Assembly (NCBI GenBank): GCA_027307295.1
Contig: DAHUXF010000063.1
Location: 1-10,689 of the forward strand
Direction of reading: 5' to 3'
Length of the DNA: 10,689 nt
Source of the DNA: Acidobacteriaceae bacterium
GTDB lineage: Bacteria > Acidobacteriota > Terriglobia > Terriglobales > Acidobacteriaceae
Each line of letters starts with the position of its first letter. The first letter of the stretch is position 1. Both the position numbers and the translations under genes were made by a program. Under the pieces are notes generated by a model. It ran no database searches. It was not told where the DNA came from and saw only the letters and a list, made by a program, of their open reading frames with translations. Below, one piece after another: positions 1 through 6,984 of this stretch.

Positions 1-2
1 GG

Positions 3-3000
3 CATTGGTTGAACATTGGCGTAATGGTGGAGGGCAGAATAATCCTGCCGGTCCGCTCTTTGCTGCCGGGGAGTTCGCACAAGCAGATATCGTTAACGCA
101 ACCGCAAAGGGCACAAGCTACTCTATTTGCACCGGCTCAGACACGGTACAGTGCTGCTAAATTGACCATGGCATCGCGCTACTTCGATGGGTCTCTGGGT
201 TGTCTGGTTACGCCCGTTCTGGACGAACTGGCAGCCCAGCTTTCTTTCCTTGCAGGATTGAGCGAGAGAGAGCGCGATGTTATAACCGATGCAACCCGGA
301 AATCGCTTTACACAGTTCTGCACAATAAACTCAGCCGGTTGCTTGTTCTTGAACTCAACGCCGCGCGGGAAACCGGGAAATTAAACGGCGAGAGCCCGGA
401 ACAGCGTTGGCAGCAATTCCTTGATCTCTCGGCACAGCAGTCATTCTGGGATGACTTGGCCAGCCATTACCCCTCACTATGGCGGGTAAGTGCGATCGCG
501 CGCAATCGGTGCATGGCGGCGTTGCGCTTTGCGCAGCGTTGGACGGCGGATCGGCACCGGTTGAAAGATCTGTGCGCCGGTGAGCCGGACGAGCTGAACG
601 AACTTAGATTCGGGGCCGGTGACAGCCATTGCAGCGGGGCGACTGTGGCAATGGTCGGCGGTGTGGGCTGGCGTGTTGTTTACAAACCGCGTTCGTTGGC
701 AATTGATACCGCGCTCCGCGGCTACATCGCCGGACTTGCCGAAGATCATGGCAGCCCGCTGAGCATCCGCGTCCCTGAGATTGTGGACTGTGGCGATTAC
801 GGATGGGCAGAATTTGTGACCCACCGCTTCGCGGCAGGAAACGAGGAACTGCTTCGCTTTTATCGCGGCATTGGCCACTTGCTGGCGTTAATGCGGCTGC
901 TTAGCGGCAGCGATCTGCATGCTGAAAATATGATCGCTCAGGGCGGGAGCCCCGTGGTGATTGACTGTGAAACCCTATTTACGCCCAAAATTCCACCGTC
1001 GCCATCCGGTTATGGAGGCGCGTTCGATCGTGCCATAGGACTGATAGCGCGAACCGTGCTTAGTATAGGTTTGCTGCCAGGTCGCGGAGTAAGTCTTGGG
1101 TTTCGCGGAGTCGACAATTCCGCTGTGGGCATGCTCCCTGGGCAGCAGCCAATGCAGCGTCAGCAGGGAATTCTTGACGCGGGTACGGACAAAGCATATG
1201 TCGGCCCCGTCCTAGTGGAAGCTCCGGTGTCGCAGAATCATCCCAGCCCTGGGCCAGCGCTCGCTGAGTACTGGCCGGAAGTATTACGCGGGTTTGATGA
1301 ATTAACGGCCACTCTGCAGCGCCTGGATGCTGCCGGCCTCTTGTGGCCGCGGATGCAAAGGTTCGAGGGTTGCCGTATCCGCGTGGTGCTGCGTGCAACG
1401 GAGGTTTATGCCGAGATCGGTCGCATGCTATGGCATCCTGTATCGCTGCATAATCCCGAACCTGCGCAGCAGCAGGCCTTCGAATTGTTGGAGAAAATGG
1501 CCGCAAACGTCCCCATGGCGCCGAGCGATCCGGCGGTCATGCGTGCCGAGATCGATGAATTGCTGGAGGGAGATATTCCATACTTTTCCTGCGTGGCGCG
1601 TGAAGGCCGATTGCACGGACCACGTGGTACAACCTGGCTTCCGCCCTGTCATCTGGTTGAAGCTGCCCTTTCGGACTGGCGCAGCGCAGATTTCGCTCTT
1701 GAGCGCAAGGCCATCCAAGCGTCACTGGTGAGCGCTTACAGCAATGACGGATGGACACCTCGTGGAACATCAATAATGCGGACGCATGGACGCGGCGGCG
1801 ATCTGGAATCGCGCCGCCGCCGTCAAGCCGCGCAAATCATCGAATCCATAATGACAAATGCAATTCATGCCGACGACGGCAGTGTGGCCTGGATTGCACC
1901 GGTGCTTACTGCAACGGGCTGGTCAATGCAGCCCTTGGAGCAAGACCTCTACAACGGGATGTCCGGGCTCACTTTGTTGTTTGGCGCTTATCTACGAGAA
2001 ACAGGAGCCGGGCGCGCCGATCCCATTAATGGACTTGACAGGCTATTTGCAGCGGCACTGCATACTTTGCACTTGGGGGAGGCCAAACGGGAACGTTTGG
2101 ATGGCGAAGGGCTGAAGGTCAGACCCGATCCACCAGGCGCATATCTCGGACTTGGCTCGCAGATCTGGACCTATGTTGTGTTGGCGGATTGGGGGTTGGA
2201 TGGCGGTGATGGTTTGCAACGCGCCGGCAAATTGGCGAACCAAATTCCCGCAGCAGCCGCAGTGGATGATGTCCATGACCTGCTTTCCGGCTGCGCGGGT
2301 GCCATTGTTCCATTGCTGACGCTTGCCAGTAAGACAGGAGATAAAAGTTATGTCAGCATTGCCTCACAGCTTGGGTATCACTTACGGGAGCGTGCTGAAC
2401 ATCGGAACGGGCAGGCTTATTGGCTCTGTAGCAAGTCGCCCGAAGGAATGGGCGGCTTTGCACATGGCGTAACCGGCATCGGATGGGCCTTGACTCATCT
2501 CGCACGCGCAACCGGCAGCTCGTGGTGTGAGCAACTGGCACAAGAAGCATTCGCTTTCCAAGATGCCCTGTTTGACGAGCAAGAGCAGAATTGGCGTGAC
2601 CTACGCAAGCTCGGAGGCGCGACAACCATAGCAGCGTGGTGCCACGGCGCGGTTGGAATCGGCCTGGCACATCTAAATCTGGATTCAACACTTAGTCAGG
2701 CATCGACACGGGAATGCTTGCATCGGGCCGCAGCAGCAACTTGGCGGATGGGGATGGGCTGGAATCATTGCGCGTGTCATGGCGATCTTGGCGCCTGGGA
2801 ATTGCTAAATCATGCGATTGCTGCTGGAGAGGCACCGAAAGAGCTCAGTTCCTCGAATCTGCTCGATGTAATCCTGACCAGTCTAGAGCAAGATGGACCA
2901 TCCTGCGGCATGGGCCAAACCGCGTTCACCCCCGGCCTGTTACCTGGAATGGGAGGGATTGCTTACCAATTGATGCGCGCTCATCCCGAGCATGATTTAC

Positions 3001-3023
3001 CTTCGATTCTGACCCCTAGCTGA
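3..3023 (+). CDS. lanM: Type II lanthipeptide synthetase (LanM), probably 5'-partial
   Basis: This is a bifunctional enzyme that phosphorylates and eliminates Ser/Thr in a ribosomal precursor peptide, then closes (methyl)lanthionine rings with Cys. Numbering is from the TTG at base 9. The N-terminal DUF4135 dehydratase part shows the kinase-like residues in VYKPR (K226), GSDLHAENMI (D302, H304, N307) and VIDCETLF (D319, E321). The RVVLRATEVY motif (R458, R462, T464) fits the phosphate-elimination site. The LanC-like cyclase starts near D646 (DLYNGMSG). It continues with GFAHGVTGIG (H819), AWCHG (C878) and CACHGDLGAW (C923, H924), which complete the zinc ligand set, and ends with GLLPGMGGIAY. 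The frame is open to base 3. Neither the TTG at 9 nor the ATG at 24 has a visible Shine-Dalgarno sequence, and K226 sits earlier than in CylM (K274), so the real start is probably upstream of the window. No precursor, transporter or protease gene follows. Family assignment is very secure; the peptide product is unknown. Confidence 0.95.
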   Translation, partial: HWLNIGVMVEGRIILPVRSLLPGSSHKQISLTQPQRAQATLFAPAQTRYSAAKLTMASRYFDGSLGCLVTPVLDELAAQLSFLAGLSERERDVITDATRKSLYTVLHNKLSRLLVLELNAARETGKLNGESPEQRWQQFLDLSAQQSFWDDLASHYPSLWRVSAIARNRCMAALRFAQRWTADRHRLKDLCAGEPDELNELRFGAGDSHCSGATVAMVGGVGWRVVYKPRSLAIDTALRGYIAGLAEDHGSPLSIRVPEIVDCGDYGWAEFVTHRFAAGNEELLRFYRGIGHLLALMRLLSGSDLHAENMIAQGGSPVVIDCETLFTPKIPPSPSGYGGAFDRAIGLIARTVLSIGLLPGRGVSLGFRGVDNSAVGMLPGQQPMQRQQGILDAGTDKAYVGPVLVEAPVSQNHPSPGPALAEYWPEVLRGFDELTATLQRLDAAGLLWPRMQRFEGCRIRVVLRATEVYAEIGRMLWHPVSLHNPEPAQQQAFELLEKMAANVPMAPSDPAVMRAEIDELLEGDIPYFSCVAREGRLHGPRGTTWLPPCHLVEAALSDWRSADFALERKAIQASLVSAYSNDGWTPRGTSIMRTHGRGGDLESRRRRQAAQIIESIMTNAIHADDGSVAWIAPVLTATGWSMQPLEQDLYNGMSGLTLLFGAYLRETGAGRADPINGLDRLFAAALHTLHLGEAKRERLDGEGLKVRPDPPGAYLGLGSQIWTYVVLADWGLDGGDGLQRAGKLANQIPAAAAVDDVHDLLSGCAGAIVPLLTLASKTGDKSYVSIASQLGYHLRERAEHRNGQAYWLCSKSPEGMGGFAHGVTGIGWALTHLARATGSSWCEQLAQEAFAFQDALFDEQEQNWRDLRKLGGATTIAAWCHGAVGIGLAHLNLDSTLSQASTRECLHRAAAATWRMGMGWNHCACHGDLGAWELLNHAIAAGEAPKELSSSNLLDVILTSLEQDGPSCGMGQTAFTPGLLPGMGGIAYQLMRAHPEHDLPSILTPS

Positions 3024-3321
3024 AAAGAGGAGGTCTGAGCGGCAAGACTGGTGACCAAAACCCAAAAACTAATCCACTCTGAGTTGAGAGATTGCCACTA
3101 GTAGTGGTTTCCTGAGAGCGGGACTCTAAAATTTCCCGCCGTGGGCGTAACAGTCTTCCCTGCAACATCGCCATCGCTGGCAAGTAAATGAAAGATGAAA
3201 TAACAGTGGCGACTGCAACGAATCTCAATCAAAATACTGACGGCCCTAGGCTTTGACGTTCACCTGACGAAGAGCAATGCCTTCCCTAGTACACAGAAAT
3301 CGGAATGCACATGCGGCAGAA
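3024..3321. other. Gene-poor stretch after the lanM gene
   Basis: I see no convincing gene here. An AGGAGG-like sequence just after the lanM stop (about 3028-3033) has no start codon at a usable distance. Small plus-strand ORFs of 22 and 28 codons (starting near 3188 and 3305) lack Cys, a leader-like double-glycine site and a ribosome binding site, so they do not look like lanthipeptide precursors. A weak hairpin at 3118-3139 has no following T-run. The composition looks more AT-rich than the flanking genes. Confidence 0.5.
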
Positions 3322-3531
3322 CTATAAAGAGTCTACTTTCCAGAAGTATCCTGCGGGTAAGGGCGGGTTTTTCCCTTCGCAGAAAAGCTGAAGCAGGGAG
3401 ATTGTGATGCGCATACCTGTCATATCAATGTTGGGAAGTCCAACGCGGTCCCATATTTCCACCACGATTCCCTTGTCCATCATTCTGTCCAGCAAGTCTC
3501 GATCGCTGGCAAATTCGGTGCTGACGTGCAT
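3322..3531 (-). CDS. Possible small hypothetical protein (69 aa)
   Basis: I do not recognise this protein. The case for a gene is a strong AGGGGAG ribosome binding site about 8 bases before an ATG at 3531, a 69-residue frame ending in TAG, and a fairly protein-like composition with mixed charged and hydrophobic residues (for example GIVVEIWDRVGLPNID). Third codon positions are moderately GC-rich. It has a single Cys and no signal peptide, double-glycine site or Ser/Thr/Cys-rich tail, so it is not an obvious lanthipeptide precursor. The same frame remains open further upstream to 3747, but that extension runs through the terminator hairpin at 3727-3754 and is unlikely to be coding. It could also be the remnant of a larger decayed gene. 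Confidence 0.35.
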   Translation of the reverse strand: MHVSTEFASDRDLLDRMMDKGIVVEIWDRVGLPNIDMTGMRITISLLQLFCEGKNPPLPAGYFWKVDSL

Positions 3532-3726
3532 GCGCACAGCTCCCCTTGACTCTTCGAACCTCTTGAGTGGCACAAGGGGTTGACAGCAGCCAACCAAAAT
3601 AGTGTTCCGAGTATACGCTAAACTGGAGGGGAAATCGCTGGATATGATTGGGCATTTCCATGACGGGGGTAACTGCCAGCAAATGCAACCATTCACAGCA
3701 GTTGTAGGGTTCAGGATCAAGAGTAA

Positions 3727-3754
3727 AAAAGGGATGCTGACGAGCATCCCTTTT
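3727..3754 (-). terminator. Rho-independent terminator of the exonuclease-lipoprotein unit
   Basis: A perfect 8-bp stem (GGGATGCT/AGCATCCC, 3731-3738 with 3743-3750) closes a 4-base loop. On the minus strand it is followed by a run of six T. It starts 23 bases after the stop codon of the lipoprotein gene. The A-run before and T-run after the stem on the other strand suggest it may also work in the plus direction. Confidence 0.85.
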
Positions 3755-3776
3755 AACCTGCTTCTTTGCAGTAATT

Positions 3777-4451
3777 TTATCTGACTGCCACCGGCTGCTT
3801 AAGTTTGAAGCTCAAAGGTGTCTCAGCCCCAAAGACGACCTCTTTATTGCCGGTATATGCGGCGCCTGCGGTGCCTGCGCCCGCACCCGCTGCTGCGCCA
3901 ATGGCTGCGCCTTTGCCACCGCCGGCCAGGGCTCCAATCAATGCTCCTGCGCCAGCGCCTCCGCCAATGAACCCAGCCGACCTTTTGCCTTTGCCCTGCA
4001 AGGTACGCGATACCACGCTGGTATGAATGGGAGTCTCCTCTCCGTTCACTGAAACGGAATCCAACCGGACCTCAAGCAAGGCCCCGCCTTTGAAGTGTCC
4101 CATGGCTTTGGCGTCCACCACGGTCCCGTGCGCGGCCGCACCCTTCTCAATCACCGTTTTGCCTTCCACGCTCACGGGCTCCGCCACGGTGGCTGCGAAT
4201 CCCTGCCCGGCGGAACTGCCCTTCGAACTCAGGCTCTCTCCCAGGCGCACCGTGATGACTGTGCCTTCAGGAATCGTCAGGGACTGCCTGACGGGTTTGC
4301 TGCTGCGTTTGCCTTCGCCTTTACCCTCTGGGGCGCTGCCACCAGCGGCATTGTCAGATGAAGTTGCCGGTGTGCTGGGATTGCTGGAGCACCCCAGAAG
4401 GAATGACAGCGCAAACAGCGCCACAATAAACAACGCACGCATAGCTTTCAC
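3777..4451 (-). CDS. Glycine-zipper lipoprotein
   Basis: Predicted lipid-anchored envelope protein of 224 residues. The chosen start is a GTG at 4451, because AGGGGG lies 7 bases upstream and it gives a short, basic signal peptide. The frame also has an ATG at 4514, directly against the preceding stop, but that would add an unlikely 21-residue charged N-terminus. A hydrophobic segment ends in LLGC (lipobox, C21 the probable lipidated residue). A Ser/Gly/Lys-rich linker follows to about residue 53. A soluble domain at about 55-145 (from LTIPEGTVITVRL) is probably beta-rich. A Gly/Ala-rich zipper segment occupies about 149-180 (GFIGGGAGAGALIGALAGGG and on) and may insert into or pack at the membrane. 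A short beta-like tail closes the protein. It lies 63 bases downstream of the exonuclease gene on the same strand, so the two are probably cotranscribed. The exact function is unknown; the layout resembles glycine-zipper proteins I associate with acidobacteria. Confidence 0.85.
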   Translation of the reverse strand: MKAMRALFIVALFALSFLLGCSSNPSTPATSSDNAAGGSAPEGKGEGKRSSKPVRQSLTIPEGTVITVRLGESLSSKGSSAGQGFAATVAEPVSVEGKTVIEKGAAAHGTVVDAKAMGHFKGGALLEVRLDSVSVNGEETPIHTSVVSRTLQGKGKRSAGFIGGGAGAGALIGALAGGGKGAAIGAAAGAGAGTAGAAYTGNKEVVFGAETPLSFKLKQPVAVR

Positions 4452-4514
4452 TTTTGAACCCCCTAGTTGTTTTTGACCACGGCCCCGGTCACGAAAATTA
4501 TAGTGTTGCTTCAT

Positions 4515-5567
4515 CTATTCTGGCTCAGCTGCTGCAAGAGCCGATGAACTTTCCGCAGAGCCTGTATCCGGCTGGGTAACCGGAGCTGCGCCGGCAGTCT
4601 TTATATTCTCCAGAAACTTTTTTGAATTGAGCAACGGACGCTCCAGGCTGGAGTTGTATCCAGTCCATTCCGCTTCCGCTTCACGCAGAAAGTGGGCGCG
4701 CATGCTTTCCATTTTGGAATCCAGATCATCAAGATAGTGCAGCATGAGCGCTTCCGGGAACATAGGCAGCTTAGGGCTGCCGAACTCATATTTTCCATGA
4801 TGGCTGATAATCAGGTGTTCGATGAGCGTTTTGTATTCGCCGGGAAATCCCGGTACCAGCGCGATCTTGGCGTGCAGCATTTCCAGTTCAATGATCATGT
4901 GCCCAAGCAATTGTCCGCGCGTGGTGTAGGAAAACGAGCGGTTGTACGTGAGCTCATGGATTTTGCCGATGTCATGCAGAAACGCACCGGTAAGCAGCAG
5001 GTCGCGATTGATGCTTTCCGGATAATTACGGCATGCCAGGTCACAGAGCCGGAACAGAGAGACTACATGGTCCAGCAGCCCCCCGATAAAGGCATGATGC
5101 AATGTCTTGGCGGCGGGAGCGTTTTTATACGCCTGTTCAATCTGCGGGTCTGCCATGAATGCCCGCACCAGCGCCTGTAAATGCGGGTCCTGAAAGCTGT
5201 CGACATAATCCTTCAGGGTCTGCCACAGGACGCCGATATCCTTGGTGGTGCGCGGCAGATAGTCGTCAAAGTCGACTTCCGCTTCCTGCATGGACCGCAC
5301 TTTGTGCACCGTGAGCTGGAACCTGCCGTTAAAGCGATTCAGCAGCCCGCGCACTTTGACAAAATCATCCTGCTCAAAGCAGTTGATATGCTCGGTCACG
5401 TTGTCCCACATCTTGGCGTCAAGATGGCCGGTGCGGTCGGCCAGCGTCAGCGCCAGATACAGCTCGCCGCTTTTCTTCGGCTTGGCCTGCTTGGAGACCA
5501 CAACAAACGAAGTAGTGATCACCTGGTTTTCAAAACGCGACGCGTCGCAAATATAAAATTCTTTCAT
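4515..5567 (-). CDS. YhaM-like OB-fold/HD 3'-5' exoribonuclease
   Basis: Cytoplasmic nuclease of 350 residues, close to the usual YhaM length (about 310-350). The N-terminal OB-fold (about 15-95, with LTLADRTGHLDAKMWD and FVKVRGLLNRFNGRFQL) should bind single-stranded nucleic acid. The HD domain (about 150-290) carries the full metal-binding set: HHAFIGGLLDH (H157/H158, H167), FLHDIGK (H198, D199), LLGH (H223), ISHHGK (H256, H257) and the LDDLDSKM segment (D280-D283). The last 30 residues or so are low-complexity Ala/Ser/Glu and probably disordered. Family knowledge from Bacillus points to 3'-5' degradation of RNA, and of DNA in vitro. The ATG at 5567 has no clear Shine-Dalgarno sequence and sits inside a perfect inverted repeat, which hints at special control. 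It is probably the first gene of a unit with the lipoprotein gene downstream. Family call is firm; the true substrate here is inferred. Confidence 0.92.
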   Translation of the reverse strand: MKEFYICDASRFENQVITTSFVVVSKQAKPKKSGELYLALTLADRTGHLDAKMWDNVTEHINCFEQDDFVKVRGLLNRFNGRFQLTVHKVRSMQEAEVDFDDYLPRTTKDIGVLWQTLKDYVDSFQDPHLQALVRAFMADPQIEQAYKNAPAAKTLHHAFIGGLLDHVVSLFRLCDLACRNYPESINRDLLLTGAFLHDIGKIHELTYNRSFSYTTRGQLLGHMIIELEMLHAKIALVPGFPGEYKTLIEHLIISHHGKYEFGSPKLPMFPEALMLHYLDDLDSKMESMRAHFLREAEAEWTGYNSSLERPLLNSKKFLENIKTAGAAPVTQPDTGSAESSSALAAAEPE

Positions 5568-5583
5568 TGATGTTCAATGAAAG
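5561..5583. promoter_or_regulatory. Perfect 10-bp inverted repeat over the exonuclease start codon
   Basis: The arms CTTTCATTGA (5561-5570) and TCAATGAAAG (5574-5583) are exact reverse complements with a 3-base spacer. The start codon of the exonuclease gene (5567-5565 on the minus strand) lies inside one arm. It could be an operator for a dimeric repressor, or an RNA hairpin that sequesters the start codon of a transcript with a short leader. The repeat is seen directly; both roles are inference. Confidence 0.5.
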
Positions 5584-6002
5584 TATCTTACTGCATTTGC
5601 CGGTTACGGTGGGCAACACTTTCACCCAAACCTTGCCCGCAGCACTCTTAATGCCTGTTTGCCAATCAACGCTGCCGGGCGTAAAAGAGCTGGGTTTTCG
5701 CTCATCAGTGAGGGGCGTGGCATAGCTAGGGAACGAGCGATTTGGCTTGCCGCTCCATGCAGGCCTGTACCGCCATTGCACCCCGCCTCTTGACATGTGA
5801 ACTGTTGAGCAATTCAACTAGGTTCCAACGGCGAAGGCCCTCTTTCCAAATTGCTTCGCGCTTTGGCTGTACCGGGTTATAGAAGACAACTTCCCCGGTC
5901 TGAGAGCGGCATCCTACATTGAAGAGAATCTGGCCGCAAGCACTGTACAACGGGAAGGCAGTTGTTGCACACATGCCGGGGTTAATGAAATGCTCGAGCC
6001 TT
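5584..6002. other. Divergent intergenic region with no convincing gene
   Basis: About 420 bases separate the minus-strand exonuclease from the plus-strand methyltransferase, so promoters for both should lie here. A minus-strand frame of 82 codons (5726-5974) reads plausibly as protein in its second half but has no ribosome binding site and no recognisable family. It may be a decayed gene or chance. I could not fix a promoter with both boxes on either strand; a TAAGAT-like box lies just upstream of the exonuclease start. Confidence 0.4.
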
Positions 6003-6009
6003 GAGAGGA
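6003..6009 (+). promoter_or_regulatory. Ribosome binding site of the methyltransferase gene
   Basis: GAGAGGA lies 11 bases before the ATG at 6021. The spacing is slightly long, but the site supports this start over other codons in the frame. Confidence 0.5.
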
Positions 6010-6020
6010 CCGAATAAAAA

Positions 6021-6935
6021 ATGGCTTTGTTTCCATACGACGAGTTGAAATATTACTCGTTTGGGCTTCGTGCCGGCATATCAAATTGCCTGGCAAATGG
6101 CCTGAGGCTCGGAGCCAAGAAGACGGTCGGCAAGATCACACAGCCAATTAACTCTTATACAAGGTTCCCCGAGTACTTTTTTTTTGAAACAGCAATTCGC
6201 GAAATTTCCAATGCTGCACCGGAGGGTCAGCCACTCAGAATCCTTGACGTCGGCAGCCCCAAAATGTTGGGCTTGTTTCTTGCATTTCATACCCGCTGTG
6301 AAATTGATCTCACAGACATCAGTGAGTTGAATGTGGATGAATACCGGCTGATGTGGCGAGGCCTGGGGCAAAAAGCGAAAGGCGAGGCGCGGTTTTCTAT
6401 TGAGGATGCCCGCTCTTTACGGTTTGAAGACGGAAAGTTTGACATTGTCTACTCAATGTCGGTGATCGAACACATTGAGGGTGAGACGGGTGATTCCCAG
6501 GCCGTAAGCGAGCTCATTCGCGTCCTGAAACCGGGTGGAATGCTTATGCTCAGTGTTCCCTTTGGGAATCGATATGTCCAACAACAACGAATCGGCTTCT
6601 CCGGAGCAGTACGCGAGACCGGCGATTCTCAAGCCTACTTTTTTCAGCGTATTTATGACCAGGCGGCCTTTGAAAGCCGCGTGCTAAGACATGCCGGCCA
6701 GCTATCGCAGGTGACTTTGACGACTATTGGGCGCAGGAACCGGTGGCTGGCCCGCAGTTTCACCTCACTCGGGCAGAACGTAAAAGGAGCGCTTGGGTTC
6801 TTCAATCCTTTGCTTTCGGCGGCGGTGAACCGGACGCTCACAGGCATGGATAGTTCGTTTTCAATGGAGTATGGGGATTTTCATACTGCCCGTGACATGT
6901 ATGGGGATCTCATCATGAATGCCCGTAAGATTTAG
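6021..6935 (+). CDS. Class I SAM-dependent methyltransferase
   Basis: Probable soluble methyltransferase of 304 residues with a Methyltransf_11-type core. A 70-residue N-terminal extension (MALFPYDELKYY...) comes first. Motif I follows as ILDVGSPK (74-81), with the GxG of the classic loop replaced by GSPK. Next are the acidic end of strand 2 (DLTDIS, 96-101), EDARSLRFEDGKFDIVYS (128-145) with the VIEHI motif (148-152), and RVLKPGGMLMLSVPFG (157-172). The C-terminal 100 residues or so probably shape the acceptor site. Proteins of this shape are often found in polysaccharide or secondary-metabolite clusters, but no glycosyltransferase or other pathway gene is beside it here, so the substrate cannot be named. 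Its distance from lanM (about 3 kb, across an oppositely oriented unit) makes a direct link to lanthipeptide tailoring possible but unsupported. It converges with the HD-GYP gene, leaving only 49 bases between stops. Confidence 0.85.
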   Translation: MALFPYDELKYYSFGLRAGISNCLANGLRLGAKKTVGKITQPINSYTRFPEYFFFETAIREISNAAPEGQPLRILDVGSPKMLGLFLAFHTRCEIDLTDISELNVDEYRLMWRGLGQKAKGEARFSIEDARSLRFEDGKFDIVYSMSVIEHIEGETGDSQAVSELIRVLKPGGMLMLSVPFGNRYVQQQRIGFSGAVRETGDSQAYFFQRIYDQAAFESRVLRHAGQLSQVTLTTIGRRNRWLARSFTSLGQNVKGALGFFNPLLSAAVNRTLTGMDSSFSMEYGDFHTARDMYGDLIMNARKI

Positions 6936-6984
6936 GGACGGTTGCAATCACAAGCTAATACTCATGATTACGCCCAAGGCGTCT

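Noticed and set aside
3118..3139. Hairpin GCGGGA/TCCCGC as the lanM terminator
   Set aside because: The stem is only 6 bp with a 10-base loop, and no T-run follows on the plus strand.
3188..3391. Short plus-strand ORFs (22 and 28 codons) downstream of lanM as precursor peptides
   Set aside because: They have no Cys, no double-glycine leader site and no ribosome binding site, so they cannot be lanthionine substrates of the usual kind.
3532..3747. Upstream extension of the small minus-strand ORF to 141 codons
   Set aside because: The extension crosses the strong terminator hairpin at 3727-3754 and would ignore the better ribosome binding site before the ATG at 3531.
4027..4476. Long plus-strand frame opposite the glycine-zipper lipoprotein
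   Set aside because: It mirrors a GC-rich, low-complexity coding region; the minus-strand frame has a lipobox, ribosome binding site and terminator.
5537..5548. 12-base palindrome GCGACGCGTCGC near the exonuclease start
   Set aside because: It lies within coding sequence and is compatible with GC-rich codon choice; there is no separate support for a site.
4692..5570. Plus-strand frames opposite the exonuclease gene
   Set aside because: The minus strand carries a full OB-fold and HD motif set; the plus frames show no family features.
6970..6982. 5-bp hairpin ACGCC/GGCGT between the convergent methyltransferase and HD-GYP genes
   Set aside because: It is too short and is followed by only a weak T-run on the plus strand, so it is not a reliable terminator.
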